Translations under genes and position numbers: made by a program | Notes under the pieces: generated by a model | Databases searched by the model: none | What the model was told of the DNA's origin: nothing | Seen by the model: only the letters and a program-made list of their open reading frames with translations | Shown: positions 56,345 through 64,000 of the stretch, in pieces | Layout: each line of letters begins with the position of its first letter | Numbering within the stretch: position 1 is the first letter of the stretch | NCBI RefSeq assembly: GCF_014926385.1 | Contig: NZ_CP053291.1 | Coordinates: 62,001-126,000 of the forward strand | Direction: 5' to 3' | DNA from: Trueperella pecoris | GTDB taxonomy: Bacteria > Actinomycetota > Actinomycetes > Actinomycetales > Actinomycetaceae | Length of the DNA: 64,000 nucleotides

Positions 56345-57133
56345 ATGACTCATCCATCCTCTGTCTTGCGAGGTCGTGCGCTGATTACCGGTGGCTCTTC
56401 AGGCCTTGGTTTGACCTTCGCGCGCCAGCTAGCAGAACGCGGCTTGGATCTCGTTCTTGTGGCGCGCAACGCCGAACGCCTGGACGAGGCGGCTGAGGCT
56501 CTTCGAAACGCCGGCGTTGAGGTGGAGACGTTGGTCGCTGACCTGGCTGACGACGCCGGCGTCGCGGCTGTCTCGCAGCGCCTGGGTTCGGCGAGCTCCC
56601 CGGTCAGCGTCTTCGTCAACAATGCGGGCGCCGGGTTGTATGCCAAGATGACCACGGCCGATCCGACCGAGCTCCTGGCGGGTGCCCAGCTGATGGCGTT
56701 GGCGCCGATGGTGTTGGGTGGAGCGGCGGCCGCGGCGATGAAAGAGCGCGGCGAGGGCGTCATCATCAACACGTCCTCGATGTCGGGCGCGGCACCCATG
56801 GGCGCATATTCGGCGATTAAGGCCTTCGTCCGTGTGTGGTCGGATTCCCTCGCGATCGAGGCGGCTGCCTTCGGCGTGCAGGTTGTTACCTTCATCCCGG
56901 GTTGGGTGCGCACGCAGTTCCATGCGCGAACCGGCGTGTCGACCTCGTCGATTCCGGACTTCCTCTGGCTCGACGCCGATCGGGTCGTCGCCGAGTGCCT
57001 GGCCGACGTCGAGAAGGGCAAGACGTCGTCAACTCCCTCCAAGCGCTTCAAACTGATTGGCTTCTTGGCCAAGCACGCGCCCGCGCCGGTGGTGGCCGCG
57101 GCGGTGAAAAAGCTCAATAAAGGCCGCCGATGA
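56345..57133 (+). CDS. Short-chain dehydrogenase/reductase
   Basis: 262 residues, classical SDR. NAD(P)-binding TGGSSGLG (15-22), structural NNAG (92-95), catalytic Tyr155/Lys159 in YSAIK. The sequence resembles ketoreductase-like SDRs acting on fatty acyl or lipid substrates. It overlaps the acyltransferase gene by 4 nt (ATGA), so a joint lipid-related role is plausible. Substrate not determined. Confidence 0.9.
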   Translation: MTHPSSVLRGRALITGGSSGLGLTFARQLAERGLDLVLVARNAERLDEAAEALRNAGVEVETLVADLADDAGVAAVSQRLGSASSPVSVFVNNAGAGLYAKMTTADPTELLAGAQLMALAPMVLGGAAAAAMKERGEGVIINTSSMSGAAPMGAYSAIKAFVRVWSDSLAIEAAAFGVQVVTFIPGWVRTQFHARTGVSTSSIPDFLWLDADRVVAECLADVEKGKTSSTPSKRFKLIGFLAKHAPAPVVAAAVKKLNKGRR

Positions 57134-57834
57134 GCGAGCTTCACCCGCTGGACGACTACCATTCGGAGTCGAAGATGAGGGCGCGTAAGAACGTGCGCCG
57201 ATTCTTCACGCGCCCGGCCCTGAAGACGATCCTTTCCACCACTGTCACCGGCCAGGACAACGTGGAGGGTCTCGAGGGCGCCTACATTGTAGTCGGCAAC
57301 CACACCTCGCACCTGGATGCGCCGATGGTTTTCACCCTCCTGCCCGAGCACATGACGGAGCGGCTCGCCACGGGCGCCGCTGCGGATTACTGGTATCGTC
57401 GCCCCGCTATTTCGAAGGTGACCTCGCTCTTTTTCAACACGTATCCGATCGAGCGCAAGAACAAGTCTGGTGACCCGAACGCCGGCCGCGCCAAGGGCAT
57501 GACCTCGCGCCTCCTCAAGGACGGCATCCCGATCCTCATTTTCCCGGAGGGTACGCGTTCTCGTACGGGAGAGATGGGCGAATTCAAGGTGGGCGCCGCC
57601 GCGCTGGCCATCAAGTTTGATATTCCGATTGTTCCGTTGGCAATGCGCGGGGGCCACGAGGCCATGCCGGTCGGGTCCGTGCTCCCCGCCGCCAATCGGC
57701 CCCCGATCGACATGTTCATCGGTAAGCCCATGTATGCCCATGAGGGCGAGCAGCCGGAGGCGTTTATGGCTCGCGTTCGTTCCCACATTGTGGCGATGCT
57801 TGAGCAGAGCTCACCCTACCCCGAGGAAATTTAG
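57130..57834 (+). CDS. PlsC-type 1-acyl-glycerol-3-phosphate acyltransferase family protein
   Basis: 234 residues. Catalytic HX4D motif NHTSHLD (His58, Asp63), glycerophosphate-binding FPEGTRS (139-145) and the IVPLAMRGG block are present. No clear membrane helix. Likely transfers a fatty acyl group to a lysophosphatidic acid-like acceptor at the membrane. Coupled to the SDR gene upstream. Confidence 0.9.
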   Translation: MSELHPLDDYHSESKMRARKNVRRFFTRPALKTILSTTVTGQDNVEGLEGAYIVVGNHTSHLDAPMVFTLLPEHMTERLATGAAADYWYRRPAISKVTSLFFNTYPIERKNKSGDPNAGRAKGMTSRLLKDGIPILIFPEGTRSRTGEMGEFKVGAAALAIKFDIPIVPLAMRGGHEAMPVGSVLPAANRPPIDMFIGKPMYAHEGEQPEAFMARVRSHIVAMLEQSSPYPEEI

Positions 57835-57909
57835 GCCGGTCAAAGTCACCTAGTGGCCCTTGCTAGCGGCTGCCCCTAGTAGCTCCGAGTTGTTGCTCGT
57901 GGCGGTCGG

Positions 57910-59451
57910 TTACTGTCCCCGCCCGCGCCATTCGCGCTTTTTCTTCACGACGACGGGCTCGCCGTTCTCGTCCAACACTCCCGGGAATTCGAGCCGCACC
58001 GTTAGGCCCCCGCCTTCTGTTTCGGAGACGCACGCGACGCCGTCGTGAACCTGCATAATGGCCGAGACGATCGCTAGGCCGAGGCCGGAGCCGCCCGAGA
58101 CGCGTGATCGCGAGGTGTCGGTGCGGTAGAAGCGTTCGAAGATGCGTTCGGCCTCGTCCGCGGTGATACCGGGCCCGTGGTCGCGCACTTCGACGATTCC
58201 GCGGTCGGGCCGCTCAGGGTCGACGCCGACGGCGACCTCCACCGCCGTCCCCTCGGGCGTGTGAGTGATGACGTTGGACAACAAATTCGTGATGACCTGC
58301 GTGACCTTTTCGGCATCTGCGTTCACGACGACAGAGCGCGGCTCCTCGCCGCGAAGGCCGATGACCTCGGCGGGCCAGAGCGGGGCCCGCACATGAAAAT
58401 CCGTCACCGTGTTGAGCGCGACCGTTGCGAGATCGACGTTTTGCATGTTGATCTTGCGGCGCTCGTCGAGGCGGGCAAGCTGAAGCAGGTCGTCAACGAG
58501 GTGCGCCATGCGTTCGGACTCCGATTCGATACGGGACATCGCCTGATCCACGCCCTCGGCGGGCACACCGCCCAGGCGATAAAGCTCGGCATATCCACGA
58601 ATCGTGGCGAGGGGCGTGCGCAGCTCATGGGAGGCGTCCGAGACGAACTGCCGCATCCGCTTCTCCGAGGCCACCTGCACGTCAAAGGACTCCTCCACGC
58701 GCGAGAGCATCTTGTTGATGGACTGGCCAAGGAGGGCAACTTCCGAGCCGTCTGTTCCGGTGGGGACGCGGACGGACAGATTCCGGGCGGCAACTTCGTG
58801 GGTGGCGCGCTCAATGTCACGCAGGCCCGTGAGGGATTGATCCACGAGGAGGTAAGCTGCGAGCGCGCCGAGGACCAGGGTGATGAGCACGAGCGTGGCC
58901 AGTGCACCGGCGAGGTTGCGCACCGTTTCATCGATCTGTTCGAGGGGCAGTCCGATGACGACGGTGCCGACGGAGGTCAACGTCGTCGGCGAAAAATTGA
59001 GCTCGGTGGTGATGATTCGCCACTCTTGGCCGTCCAGCGTTGATGGCACGGTGAAAGGCGCCGAGGACTTGCGTTCGGCGAGCTCCTCGGGATTGAGCGG
59101 AGTGCCGTTCTCCTCCGCGATGTGAGAGTTAACCACGGTAATGTGGCTGTAAGGCTTGCCGTTGACCTTGTCGTCATAGGTGATGAAAAGGTAGAACTCG
59201 CTGGGCAGGAGCTGATCGCGGGTGTCGTTGATGAGCTGTTCGACGGTGACGGTGGCCATCGTGCGCCCGGACGAGCGGAGGTTTCGGTCCGCTTCGTCGA
59301 TCAGGGAAGCACGTAGCGTGACGGTAGCGAGCCACGAAATCGTGATGAGCACGAAGGCCATGAGCACCATGAACGCGAAGACGATGCGAACCGAGAGGGT
59401 CCGCCATACTTTCGGCGCCGGGCGCCGGTCCTTAAAAAGGGCAGTACTCAT
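57910..59451 (-). CDS. Sensor histidine kinase (TrcS/TcrY-like)
   Basis: 513 residues. Two membrane helices (about 24-45 and 183-203) flank an extracytoplasmic sensor of about 135 residues. A HAMP domain follows (SLTGLRDIERATHEVAARNLSVRV), then HisKA with His275 (SDASHELRTPLATI) and HATPase_c with N-box NLLSNVITHT and G-boxes DHGPGI and GGSGLGLAIVSAI. It overlaps its response regulator by 4 nt. The signal is unknown; the architecture resembles mycobacterial TrcS/TcrY. Confidence 0.92.
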   Translation of the reverse strand: MSTALFKDRRPAPKVWRTLSVRIVFAFMVLMAFVLITISWLATVTLRASLIDEADRNLRSSGRTMATVTVEQLINDTRDQLLPSEFYLFITYDDKVNGKPYSHITVVNSHIAEENGTPLNPEELAERKSSAPFTVPSTLDGQEWRIITTELNFSPTTLTSVGTVVIGLPLEQIDETVRNLAGALATLVLITLVLGALAAYLLVDQSLTGLRDIERATHEVAARNLSVRVPTGTDGSEVALLGQSINKMLSRVEESFDVQVASEKRMRQFVSDASHELRTPLATIRGYAELYRLGGVPAEGVDQAMSRIESESERMAHLVDDLLQLARLDERRKINMQNVDLATVALNTVTDFHVRAPLWPAEVIGLRGEEPRSVVVNADAEKVTQVITNLLSNVITHTPEGTAVEVAVGVDPERPDRGIVEVRDHGPGITADEAERIFERFYRTDTSRSRVSGGSGLGLAIVSAIMQVHDGVACVSETEGGGLTVRLEFPGVLDENGEPVVVKKKREWRGRGQ

Positions 59452-60197
59452 TTCGCCCGGCGAAGCACGTAGCCGATGCCGCGCTTAGTGTGGATGAGAG
59501 GCTCGAGTGCGTCCGCCTCCGCGGGGTCGTCAATGCCGAGTGCCTCCGGCGAATCGATCTTGCGGCGCAGGTAGGAGATGTAGGACTCGACGATGGAGGC
59601 CTCGCCCTCCCAGTTGTAGTCCCACACGTGTTCAAGGATCTGAATCTTGGACACCACGCGTTCGGCGTTAATCAGCAGGTAGCGCAGGAGCTTGTACTCG
59701 GTTGGCGAGAGGTCGACGTCGCGGCCGGCACGGCGCACCTCATAGCTATCCTCATCCATTTCGAGATCGTGATAACGCAATACGTCGGGTTCGGACGTAT
59801 CCGGATTGGTTCGCCGCAAAATAGCGTGAATGCGGGCCACGACCTCCTCCAAGGAGAACGGCTTGGTGACGTAATCGTCCGCACCAACCTCCAGGCCACG
59901 GACACGATCTTGCACGTCATCTTTCGCTGTCAGGAAGAGCACAGGCAGATCGGGCTCACGTTCCCGCAGATGCGTGAGAACCTCGAAACCGTCCATGTCG
60001 GGCAGCATGATGTCGAGGACAACAATGTCTGCCAGGAAGTCGCGTTCCACGCGCATTGCCTCCGCGCCGTTTTGGGCGGTGGCAACGTCAAACCCCGCAA
60101 AGCGGAGCGATGCCGAGAGCAATTCACGAATCGTCGGCTCATCGTCAACGACGAGAATCTTTGCCTCGGGTTTTTCTTTACCTAACTGTGCAACCAT
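59448..60197 (-). CDS. Response regulator, OmpR family (TrcR/TcrX-like)
   Basis: 249 residues. Receiver: acidic pocket DDE (18-20), phosphoacceptor Asp62 (VVLDIMLPDMDG), conserved Thr (LTAKDD) and Lys (VTKPFS). A winged helix follows (LSPTEYKLLRYLLINAERVVSK, SYISYLRRKID, HTKRGIGYVLR). First gene of the pair with the kinase downstream. It probably autoregulates, but I see no clear 11-bp repeat upstream. Confidence 0.95.
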   Translation of the reverse strand: MVAQLGKEKPEAKILVVDDEPTIRELLSASLRFAGFDVATAQNGAEAMRVERDFLADIVVLDIMLPDMDGFEVLTHLREREPDLPVLFLTAKDDVQDRVRGLEVGADDYVTKPFSLEEVVARIHAILRRTNPDTSEPDVLRYHDLEMDEDSYEVRRAGRDVDLSPTEYKLLRYLLINAERVVSKIQILEHVWDYNWEGEASIVESYISYLRRKIDSPEALGIDDPAEADALEPLIHTKRGIGYVLRRAK

Positions 60198-60299
60198 GGA
60201 TCAATCTTGCCCCAAAAACGCGCACAACAGGAAGACAATCCACAGCCAATCCGCGTTCGATGAAACCGACGCCCCTCTAGGTGGACGCCAAGTGCCGCT

Positions 60300-60899
60300 C
60301 TATATGAAGGTGAGCGGGTCGAAATCGTTCAGGTCAATGGGGTAGATACGATTGAGGGTCTGGTTGAACGCCGACATATCATACTCCAGATCCACGATCT
60401 TCAATCCACGCTCCTCAAGCTCCGCCAACTGAGCCGAGAGATACTCGCGGAAACACACAATCGCAACCCTGTGGCCGGCGTCGAGCAGCTGCCTCACCTG
60501 CGGCAAATAATCCACGTCGTGGGAGGCAATAACGATGTCCCTACCCGGGCGATACTTTGCGATAGCTTCGAGCGTGCGCTGGATGCCGGCGTCGACGATC
60601 TTCACATCGGGGTCATTGCTCGTGAGTAGCACAGGCTGCCAGCCGATCGCCAAGAGCGCTTGGACAAACGTCATGGCGGTGCGCTGAGTGGCGTTCATGT
60701 AGAAAAGGCCAGTTGTCCCGACGCCGTCCGAGCTGGTCGGTTCCTCGCCCGTTACTTCGCTCGTCGCCGACCCGTCAGCCCAAGGGTCATAATGCAGGAC
60801 GCGGTCCCAGCGGGGGCGCTCCTCCGGGTGCGGGGCGCGTTTAAGAATGTTGACGCCCAACGTGGCGTCGATATTTTCACCATCAATAAGTATGTACAT
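60300..60899 (-). CDS. NYN (PIN-like) domain protein
   Basis: 199 residues. NYN domains are PIN-fold relatives, often RNases with an acidic Mg site. Acidic positions fit: ILIDGENID (Asp6), TSNDPDVKIVDAGI and DIVIASHDVDYLPQV. LabA/DUF88-like. The family is linked to RNA processing or decay in bacteria. ATG 60899 has TAGCAT 6 nt upstream (leaderless type). It is separated from the response-regulator gene by about 100 nt on the same strand. Confidence 0.85.
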   Translation of the reverse strand: MYILIDGENIDATLGVNILKRAPHPEERPRWDRVLHYDPWADGSATSEVTGEEPTSSDGVGTTGLFYMNATQRTAMTFVQALLAIGWQPVLLTSNDPDVKIVDAGIQRTLEAIAKYRPGRDIVIASHDVDYLPQVRQLLDAGHRVAIVCFREYLSAQLAELEERGLKIVDLEYDMSAFNQTLNRIYPIDLNDFDPLTFI

Positions 60900-60905
60900 A
60901 AGCCA

Positions 60906-60911
60906 ATGCTA
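60906..60911 (-). promoter_or_regulatory. -10 element of the NYN gene (leaderless candidate)
   Basis: On the minus strand TAGCAT ends 6 nt upstream of the ATG. Confidence 0.4.
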
Positions 60912-61128
60912 TCGCGGGCGTGATTTTCACAGTCGGCGCTTCACCGATGGCGCACTACGCTACTCGCGCCGAGCTGTGCGGCCGGCGTCGCGCCGGCTCT
61001 GCTGGCCGCGACCGGGCGTCCAGCGTCCACTCCTGCACCCAAGAGCAAGGTCTGGCACCTCCAGCCGAACGCAATGCTCGCTCCCGGACGACGACGGCAT
61101 GCGCGCGGCGAAAAATCGGCAAGAAAAG
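60912..61128. other. GC-rich intergenic region without a supported gene
   Basis: With the flanking terminator and 3' region, about 350 nt lack a gene between the NYN gene and pspA. Frames on either strand have no family features. The imperfect dyad GCCGGCGTCGCGCCGGC lies near 61000. Confidence 0.45.
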
Positions 61129-61165
61129 GAGGTGGTCGGAAATATTTGACGTTTCCGACCACCTC
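61129..61165 (-). terminator. Terminator of the pspA transcript
   Basis: Perfect 14-bp stem (GAGGTGGTCGGAAA at about 61129-61142 and its complement at 61152-61165) with a 9-nt loop. On the minus strand it is followed by CTTTTCTT. Confidence 0.85.
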
Positions 61166-61246
61166 AGAGGCTACTGCTGCAGCCTCTCAACGATGCCGCC
61201 CAGTTGTAAGGGCTCGCACCTCGAGGTCAGCACCAGGCCGCGCGGT

Positions 61247-62002
61247 TTAGTAATCAGTGAATTCCTTGCCCTCGATCGCCTTCGGTGCTTCACCCGACTG
61301 CAGGGCGGCCAGGCGGGCCTCGACCTCGGACATACGGCCGGAGTCTTCGAGCTCGGCGAACTGAGCGTCGAGCGAAGATGCCGTGACCTCGGCGCGGCCT
61401 GCAGCGAGAGCCTCCTCGCGGCGGACCTTGTCCTCGAAACGAGCAAGATCGGAGGTGGGATCAAGAACGTTGAGGGAGGAAATAACGTCCTGCACCTTGT
61501 TCTGTGCGGCGGCCGACTTCTGGCGGGCCACCAGCTCATCGCGCTTGGCCTTAAGCTCCTCGAGCTTGCCGCGCATGACGTTGAGGCCGTCCTTGAGCTT
61601 CTCCACCACCTGCTCCTGAGCGGTGATCATCGGCTCAGCGGTGCGTGCCTCGCCCTCGTGACGGAGCTGACGCTCAATGGCGACCTTTGCCAGGTTGTCG
61701 AACTTGGCGGCGCCATCTTCGTTGCCAGCCTCGCGCATTTCCTTTGCCTTGGCGACGGCGGCCTGAGCCTTCTGGCCCCACTCACGAGCCGAGGTGATGT
61801 CCTCGTTGTAGTCAGCCTCCGCGAGGCGCAGGTTGCCAACCGTGACGGCGACGGCGTCCTCTGCCTCCGCGATCGAATTGGTGTAGTCGCGTACCATCTG
61901 GTCGAGCATCTTCTGAGGATCCTCGGCACGATCGAGGATCGCGTTGATGTTGGCCTTGGCCAGCTGGGAAATGCGTCCGAGGATGGACTGCTTTTCTGCC
62001 AT
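61247..62002 (-). CDS. pspA: PspA/IM30 family membrane-stress protein
   Basis: 251 residues, almost entirely helical. PspA/IM30 (ESCRT-III-like) proteins coat and stabilise the inner face of damaged membrane. Seen: N-terminal amphipathic start (AEKQSILGRISQLAKANINAILDRAEDP), QMVRDYTNSIAEAEDAVA, and long Glu/Ala/Lys coiled coil. The short C-terminal end ALQSGEAPKAIEGKEFTDY is typical of actinobacterial members. ATG 62002 has AGAAAGG upstream. It is downstream of the TPM-domain gene on the same strand, 48 nt away. Confidence 0.92.
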   Translation of the reverse strand: MAEKQSILGRISQLAKANINAILDRAEDPQKMLDQMVRDYTNSIAEAEDAVAVTVGNLRLAEADYNEDITSAREWGQKAQAAVAKAKEMREAGNEDGAAKFDNLAKVAIERQLRHEGEARTAEPMITAQEQVVEKLKDGLNVMRGKLEELKAKRDELVARQKSAAAQNKVQDVISSLNVLDPTSDLARFEDKVRREEALAAGRAEVTASSLDAQFAELEDSGRMSEVEARLAALQSGEAPKAIEGKEFTDY

Positions 62003-62050
62003 GGTGTTGCCTTTCTAGTTTGGGCTTATTCAATAGTTAATAGTTGGGTC

Positions 62051-63970
62051 TTAGAATCCGCGGCGTCCGCCAGTTGCTCCGCCGCCACCGATGGAGCCGC
62101 TGCCGCCGAAGCCGCCGCCTCCGCCACCGCCGAAGCCGCCGGACAGGCCGCCAATGATGATCCCGCGGGCGATGCCGCCGAGGATGGATCCGGCCATGGC
62201 TCCAGCGAACGAATCGTCGCGCGAGGAGTAGCCGCCGGATCCGTAGGGGCCGCCACGATCCATGCGCTCGATGTCGTTGAACGCGGCCTGCTTGGCGCGT
62301 CCTGCGGCGAGTCGTGCTGCCTCGGCGAGCTGGATTTGCTCCTGCGGGCTACCTGCTTGGGTGGCACGCAGGTAAAGGTCGTGGGCCTGGGCGAGCTGTT
62401 CGCGTGCGCCGCTACGGGTGGAGGCCCGGTAACGTGTCACCGTTGAATCGGCTTCGTCCAGCGCGCGCTTGGCGATCAGCAACGCGTGGGCCGCGTCGGC
62501 CTGAAGCTTCTTACGAGCCTCGTCGGCCTGACGGAACGGTTCGAGCGCGAGGTCAATCTTGCTTTCGGTGTCATGCAGTTCTTCTGCCATGCGGAAAGGA
62601 TCGACTTGACCAGCTGAGGCTCGTTGCACGGTTTCCTGAGCGGTGGCCATCAGTGGTGCGACGGCGGGATCTGCGGGTGCGAGTCGCTTGGCGTCTGCGA
62701 TATCGGAGGAAAGTGACTCGATGCGGCGTCGGACCTCTTCCTGTTCCGCTTCGAGTTCCTTCGGCGCATTGAGCAACGTCTCGGCGAGCTGCGAGGCCTG
62801 GTTGAGTGTGCCTTCTGCCATGCGCACATAGGGCACGGCCCCGTTGCGATCATCGGAAGCTAGTTCGTTGCCGGCGGCCTTGAGCGATTCTTCGCTGGCC
62901 TCGAGTAGGTGGGCGACCTGGTCGGGGTAGGTGCGCAAGGTTTGAAGTGCCGAGGCCGGGTAGTTGACCTCGAGGTTGTCGAGCGTGCGCCGCCCAAGAT
63001 CGAGCCTGCCGGCAATCTCGGACATGCGAGTGCGGATTTCGGAGATCTTGGAATCGACGTTCGCCGCGAGCTTGCGCAGTTCGGAAAACTCTTTGGTGTG
63101 AAGATCAAGCGCTTGGCGCGCTGTCCCGACGAGTTCGGTGATCTTCTCGCTGAGCTCCACCTTCTGTTGTGGTGTCTCAGGATCCGTGTCGTGAAGCTGG
63201 GAATGGAGCTGGAACGCGGACTGCGTGGCGGCCTTCGCCTTTTCGAGCGTTTGCTGGAAGCTCTTGGTTGCCTCGAGCCCGAACTCGGCACGGGCGAACT
63301 CGAGTTCGGCGCTGGCCGCCCGGACGTCGTTGTCGGTAGCGAGCAGGGCTGCCGACGCGATCTGAACCTGCTTGTCAGCTTCTTCGAGCGAGGCTTTCGC
63401 CGACCGACGCTTGCGTGCCGCTCCCATGGCGAGTGCGCCTCCGCCGAGTGCGAGTGCGCCTCCTCCGACGGCTACCCAGGGGATCTGGGCGGGACCGCCG
63501 ACGACGGCGTCGCCACCACGTGCGAGGGAATCGACATTTTTCGCCAACGCCAGTATGCCTTCATCCCACTTTTGGGCGCTGAAGAGCTTCATGACGTCGT
63601 CGTTGGCGGCTTTGTTGATCGTAATTTCGGAGACGCCGGGGTCCGGGGCTGTGGAGTGCCACCCGACCTCGGAGGTGCCGGAGGAGATGACGATGACCCC
63701 GTCGTAGCGGTCCATCCCCGAACGTCGATGGGTCTCTTGAGCCCACTTTTGGGCGTCAATGCCGTCAGTGTTGTTCACCGTGACGATCCAAAAATCCTTG
63801 CCGGGGATCTTGTTCAATTCGGATTCGATGGCGGAATCGTTGGAGGCGAGGTCTGCCAGGTCGGTGAAGCGGGAGGTCAATTCCTGGGGCGGTTCGGCGG
63901 ATGCGGCCGACGGCATAAGGGTGGCGCCGAGGGCGAACACGCCAGCGGCAACAATGTGTGACCTTCTCAA
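62051..63970 (-). CDS. TPM-domain exported membrane protein with coiled coil and Gly-rich tail
   Basis: 639 residues from TTG 63970 (GGAGG 5 nt upstream); an earlier in-frame TTG has no ribosome-binding site. Signal peptide to about residue 25 (LMPSAASA). The TPM_phosphatase-type domain is at about 30-160 (DFWIVTVNNTDGIDAQKWAQETHRRSGMDRYDGVIVIS), then a membrane helix (about 168-190). A long cytoplasmic coiled-coil of about 380 residues follows, ending in GGGGGGGFGGSGSIGGGG. TPM proteins are membrane-associated and implicated in photosystem or membrane maintenance. Pairing with PspA suggests it recruits or senses for PspA at the membrane (inference). Confidence 0.82.
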   Translation of the reverse strand: MRRSHIVAAGVFALGATLMPSAASAEPPQELTSRFTDLADLASNDSAIESELNKIPGKDFWIVTVNNTDGIDAQKWAQETHRRSGMDRYDGVIVISSGTSEVGWHSTAPDPGVSEITINKAANDDVMKLFSAQKWDEGILALAKNVDSLARGGDAVVGGPAQIPWVAVGGGALALGGGALAMGAARKRRSAKASLEEADKQVQIASAALLATDNDVRAASAELEFARAEFGLEATKSFQQTLEKAKAATQSAFQLHSQLHDTDPETPQQKVELSEKITELVGTARQALDLHTKEFSELRKLAANVDSKISEIRTRMSEIAGRLDLGRRTLDNLEVNYPASALQTLRTYPDQVAHLLEASEESLKAAGNELASDDRNGAVPYVRMAEGTLNQASQLAETLLNAPKELEAEQEEVRRRIESLSSDIADAKRLAPADPAVAPLMATAQETVQRASAGQVDPFRMAEELHDTESKIDLALEPFRQADEARKKLQADAAHALLIAKRALDEADSTVTRYRASTRSGAREQLAQAHDLYLRATQAGSPQEQIQLAEAARLAAGRAKQAAFNDIERMDRGGPYGSGGYSSRDDSFAGAMAGSILGGIARGIIIGGLSGGFGGGGGGGFGGSGSIGGGGATGGRRGF

Positions 63971-64000
63971 GAAGACCTCCTCAACCAAATCTGCGAACCT

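Noticed and set aside
56350-57786. 478-residue minus-strand frame
   Set aside because: Antisense to the SDR and acyltransferase genes.
60920-62446. 508-residue plus-strand frame
   Set aside because: Antisense to pspA, and crosses its terminator hairpin.
62909-63961. 350-residue plus-strand frame
   Set aside because: Antisense to the TPM-domain gene.

Overview
The window is chromosomal DNA of a moderately high-GC actinobacterium. The gene set points to Actinobacteria: SenX3/RegX3 with PhoU, CarD, a DUF3263 protein, two LytR_C membrane proteins, a DUF4032 protein beside a shared sugar-ABC ATPase, and a lone GroEL under tandem CIRCE operators. The host-glycan enzymes and overall content would fit Actinomycetaceae (Trueperella/Arcanobacterium-like). 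That is a guess from content, not a proven identification.

Layout. 1-15.1 kb is mostly core: a partial unknown gene, phoU divergent from senX3-regX3, carD-ispD-ispF, a sugar epimerase, a UMF1-type transporter, cysS-rlmB, an unknown membrane protein with an ASCH-domain gene, a uracil/xanthine permease, a LytR_C protein and an orphan gene. At 15.3-15.7 kb lie the SRP RNA gene (minus strand) and tRNA-Ser(GGA). An AT-richer accessory stretch follows (15.7-18.5 kb) with a DUF3800 gene, a frameshifted partner gene and an orphan lipoprotein. Then comes dnaX-recR-lysC-asd (18.7-24.6 kb).

24.6-50.7 kb is dominated by sugar scavenging. Locus 1 (minus strand, next to a divergent ROK repressor) has a binding protein, two permeases and a GH123-like/DUF4091 glycosidase. 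A DUF4032 gene and an MsiK/UgpC-type ATPase follow. A Ser/Thr kinase, a DsbA-like protein and tRNA-Thr(TGT) separate this from a second accessory patch (36.8-38.9 kb) rich in short repeats. Locus 2 has an AGE-family sugar isomerase, a LacI repressor and a tightly packed operon of GH38 alpha-mannosidase, GH5-like hydrolase, binding protein, two permeases and GH20 hexosaminidase. A LacI-type operator sits exactly between the -35 and -10 of its promoter. Neither ABC locus has its own ATPase, so the 32.2-33.4 kb ATPase probably serves both. Together they look like a system for trimming and importing mannose- and N-acetylhexosamine-containing host glycans.

50.7-64 kb returns to housekeeping: ung, DUF3263, LytR_C, groEL, a degenerate HD-domain protein, SDR plus acyltransferase, a second two-component system, a NYN-domain protein, and a PspA/TPM-domain membrane-stress pair. 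Many genes carry a TANNNT -10 element 6-7 nt before the start codon, suggesting leaderless transcripts. A 10-mer, ACGGCGTCGT, is strongly over-represented, including in intergenic DNA.
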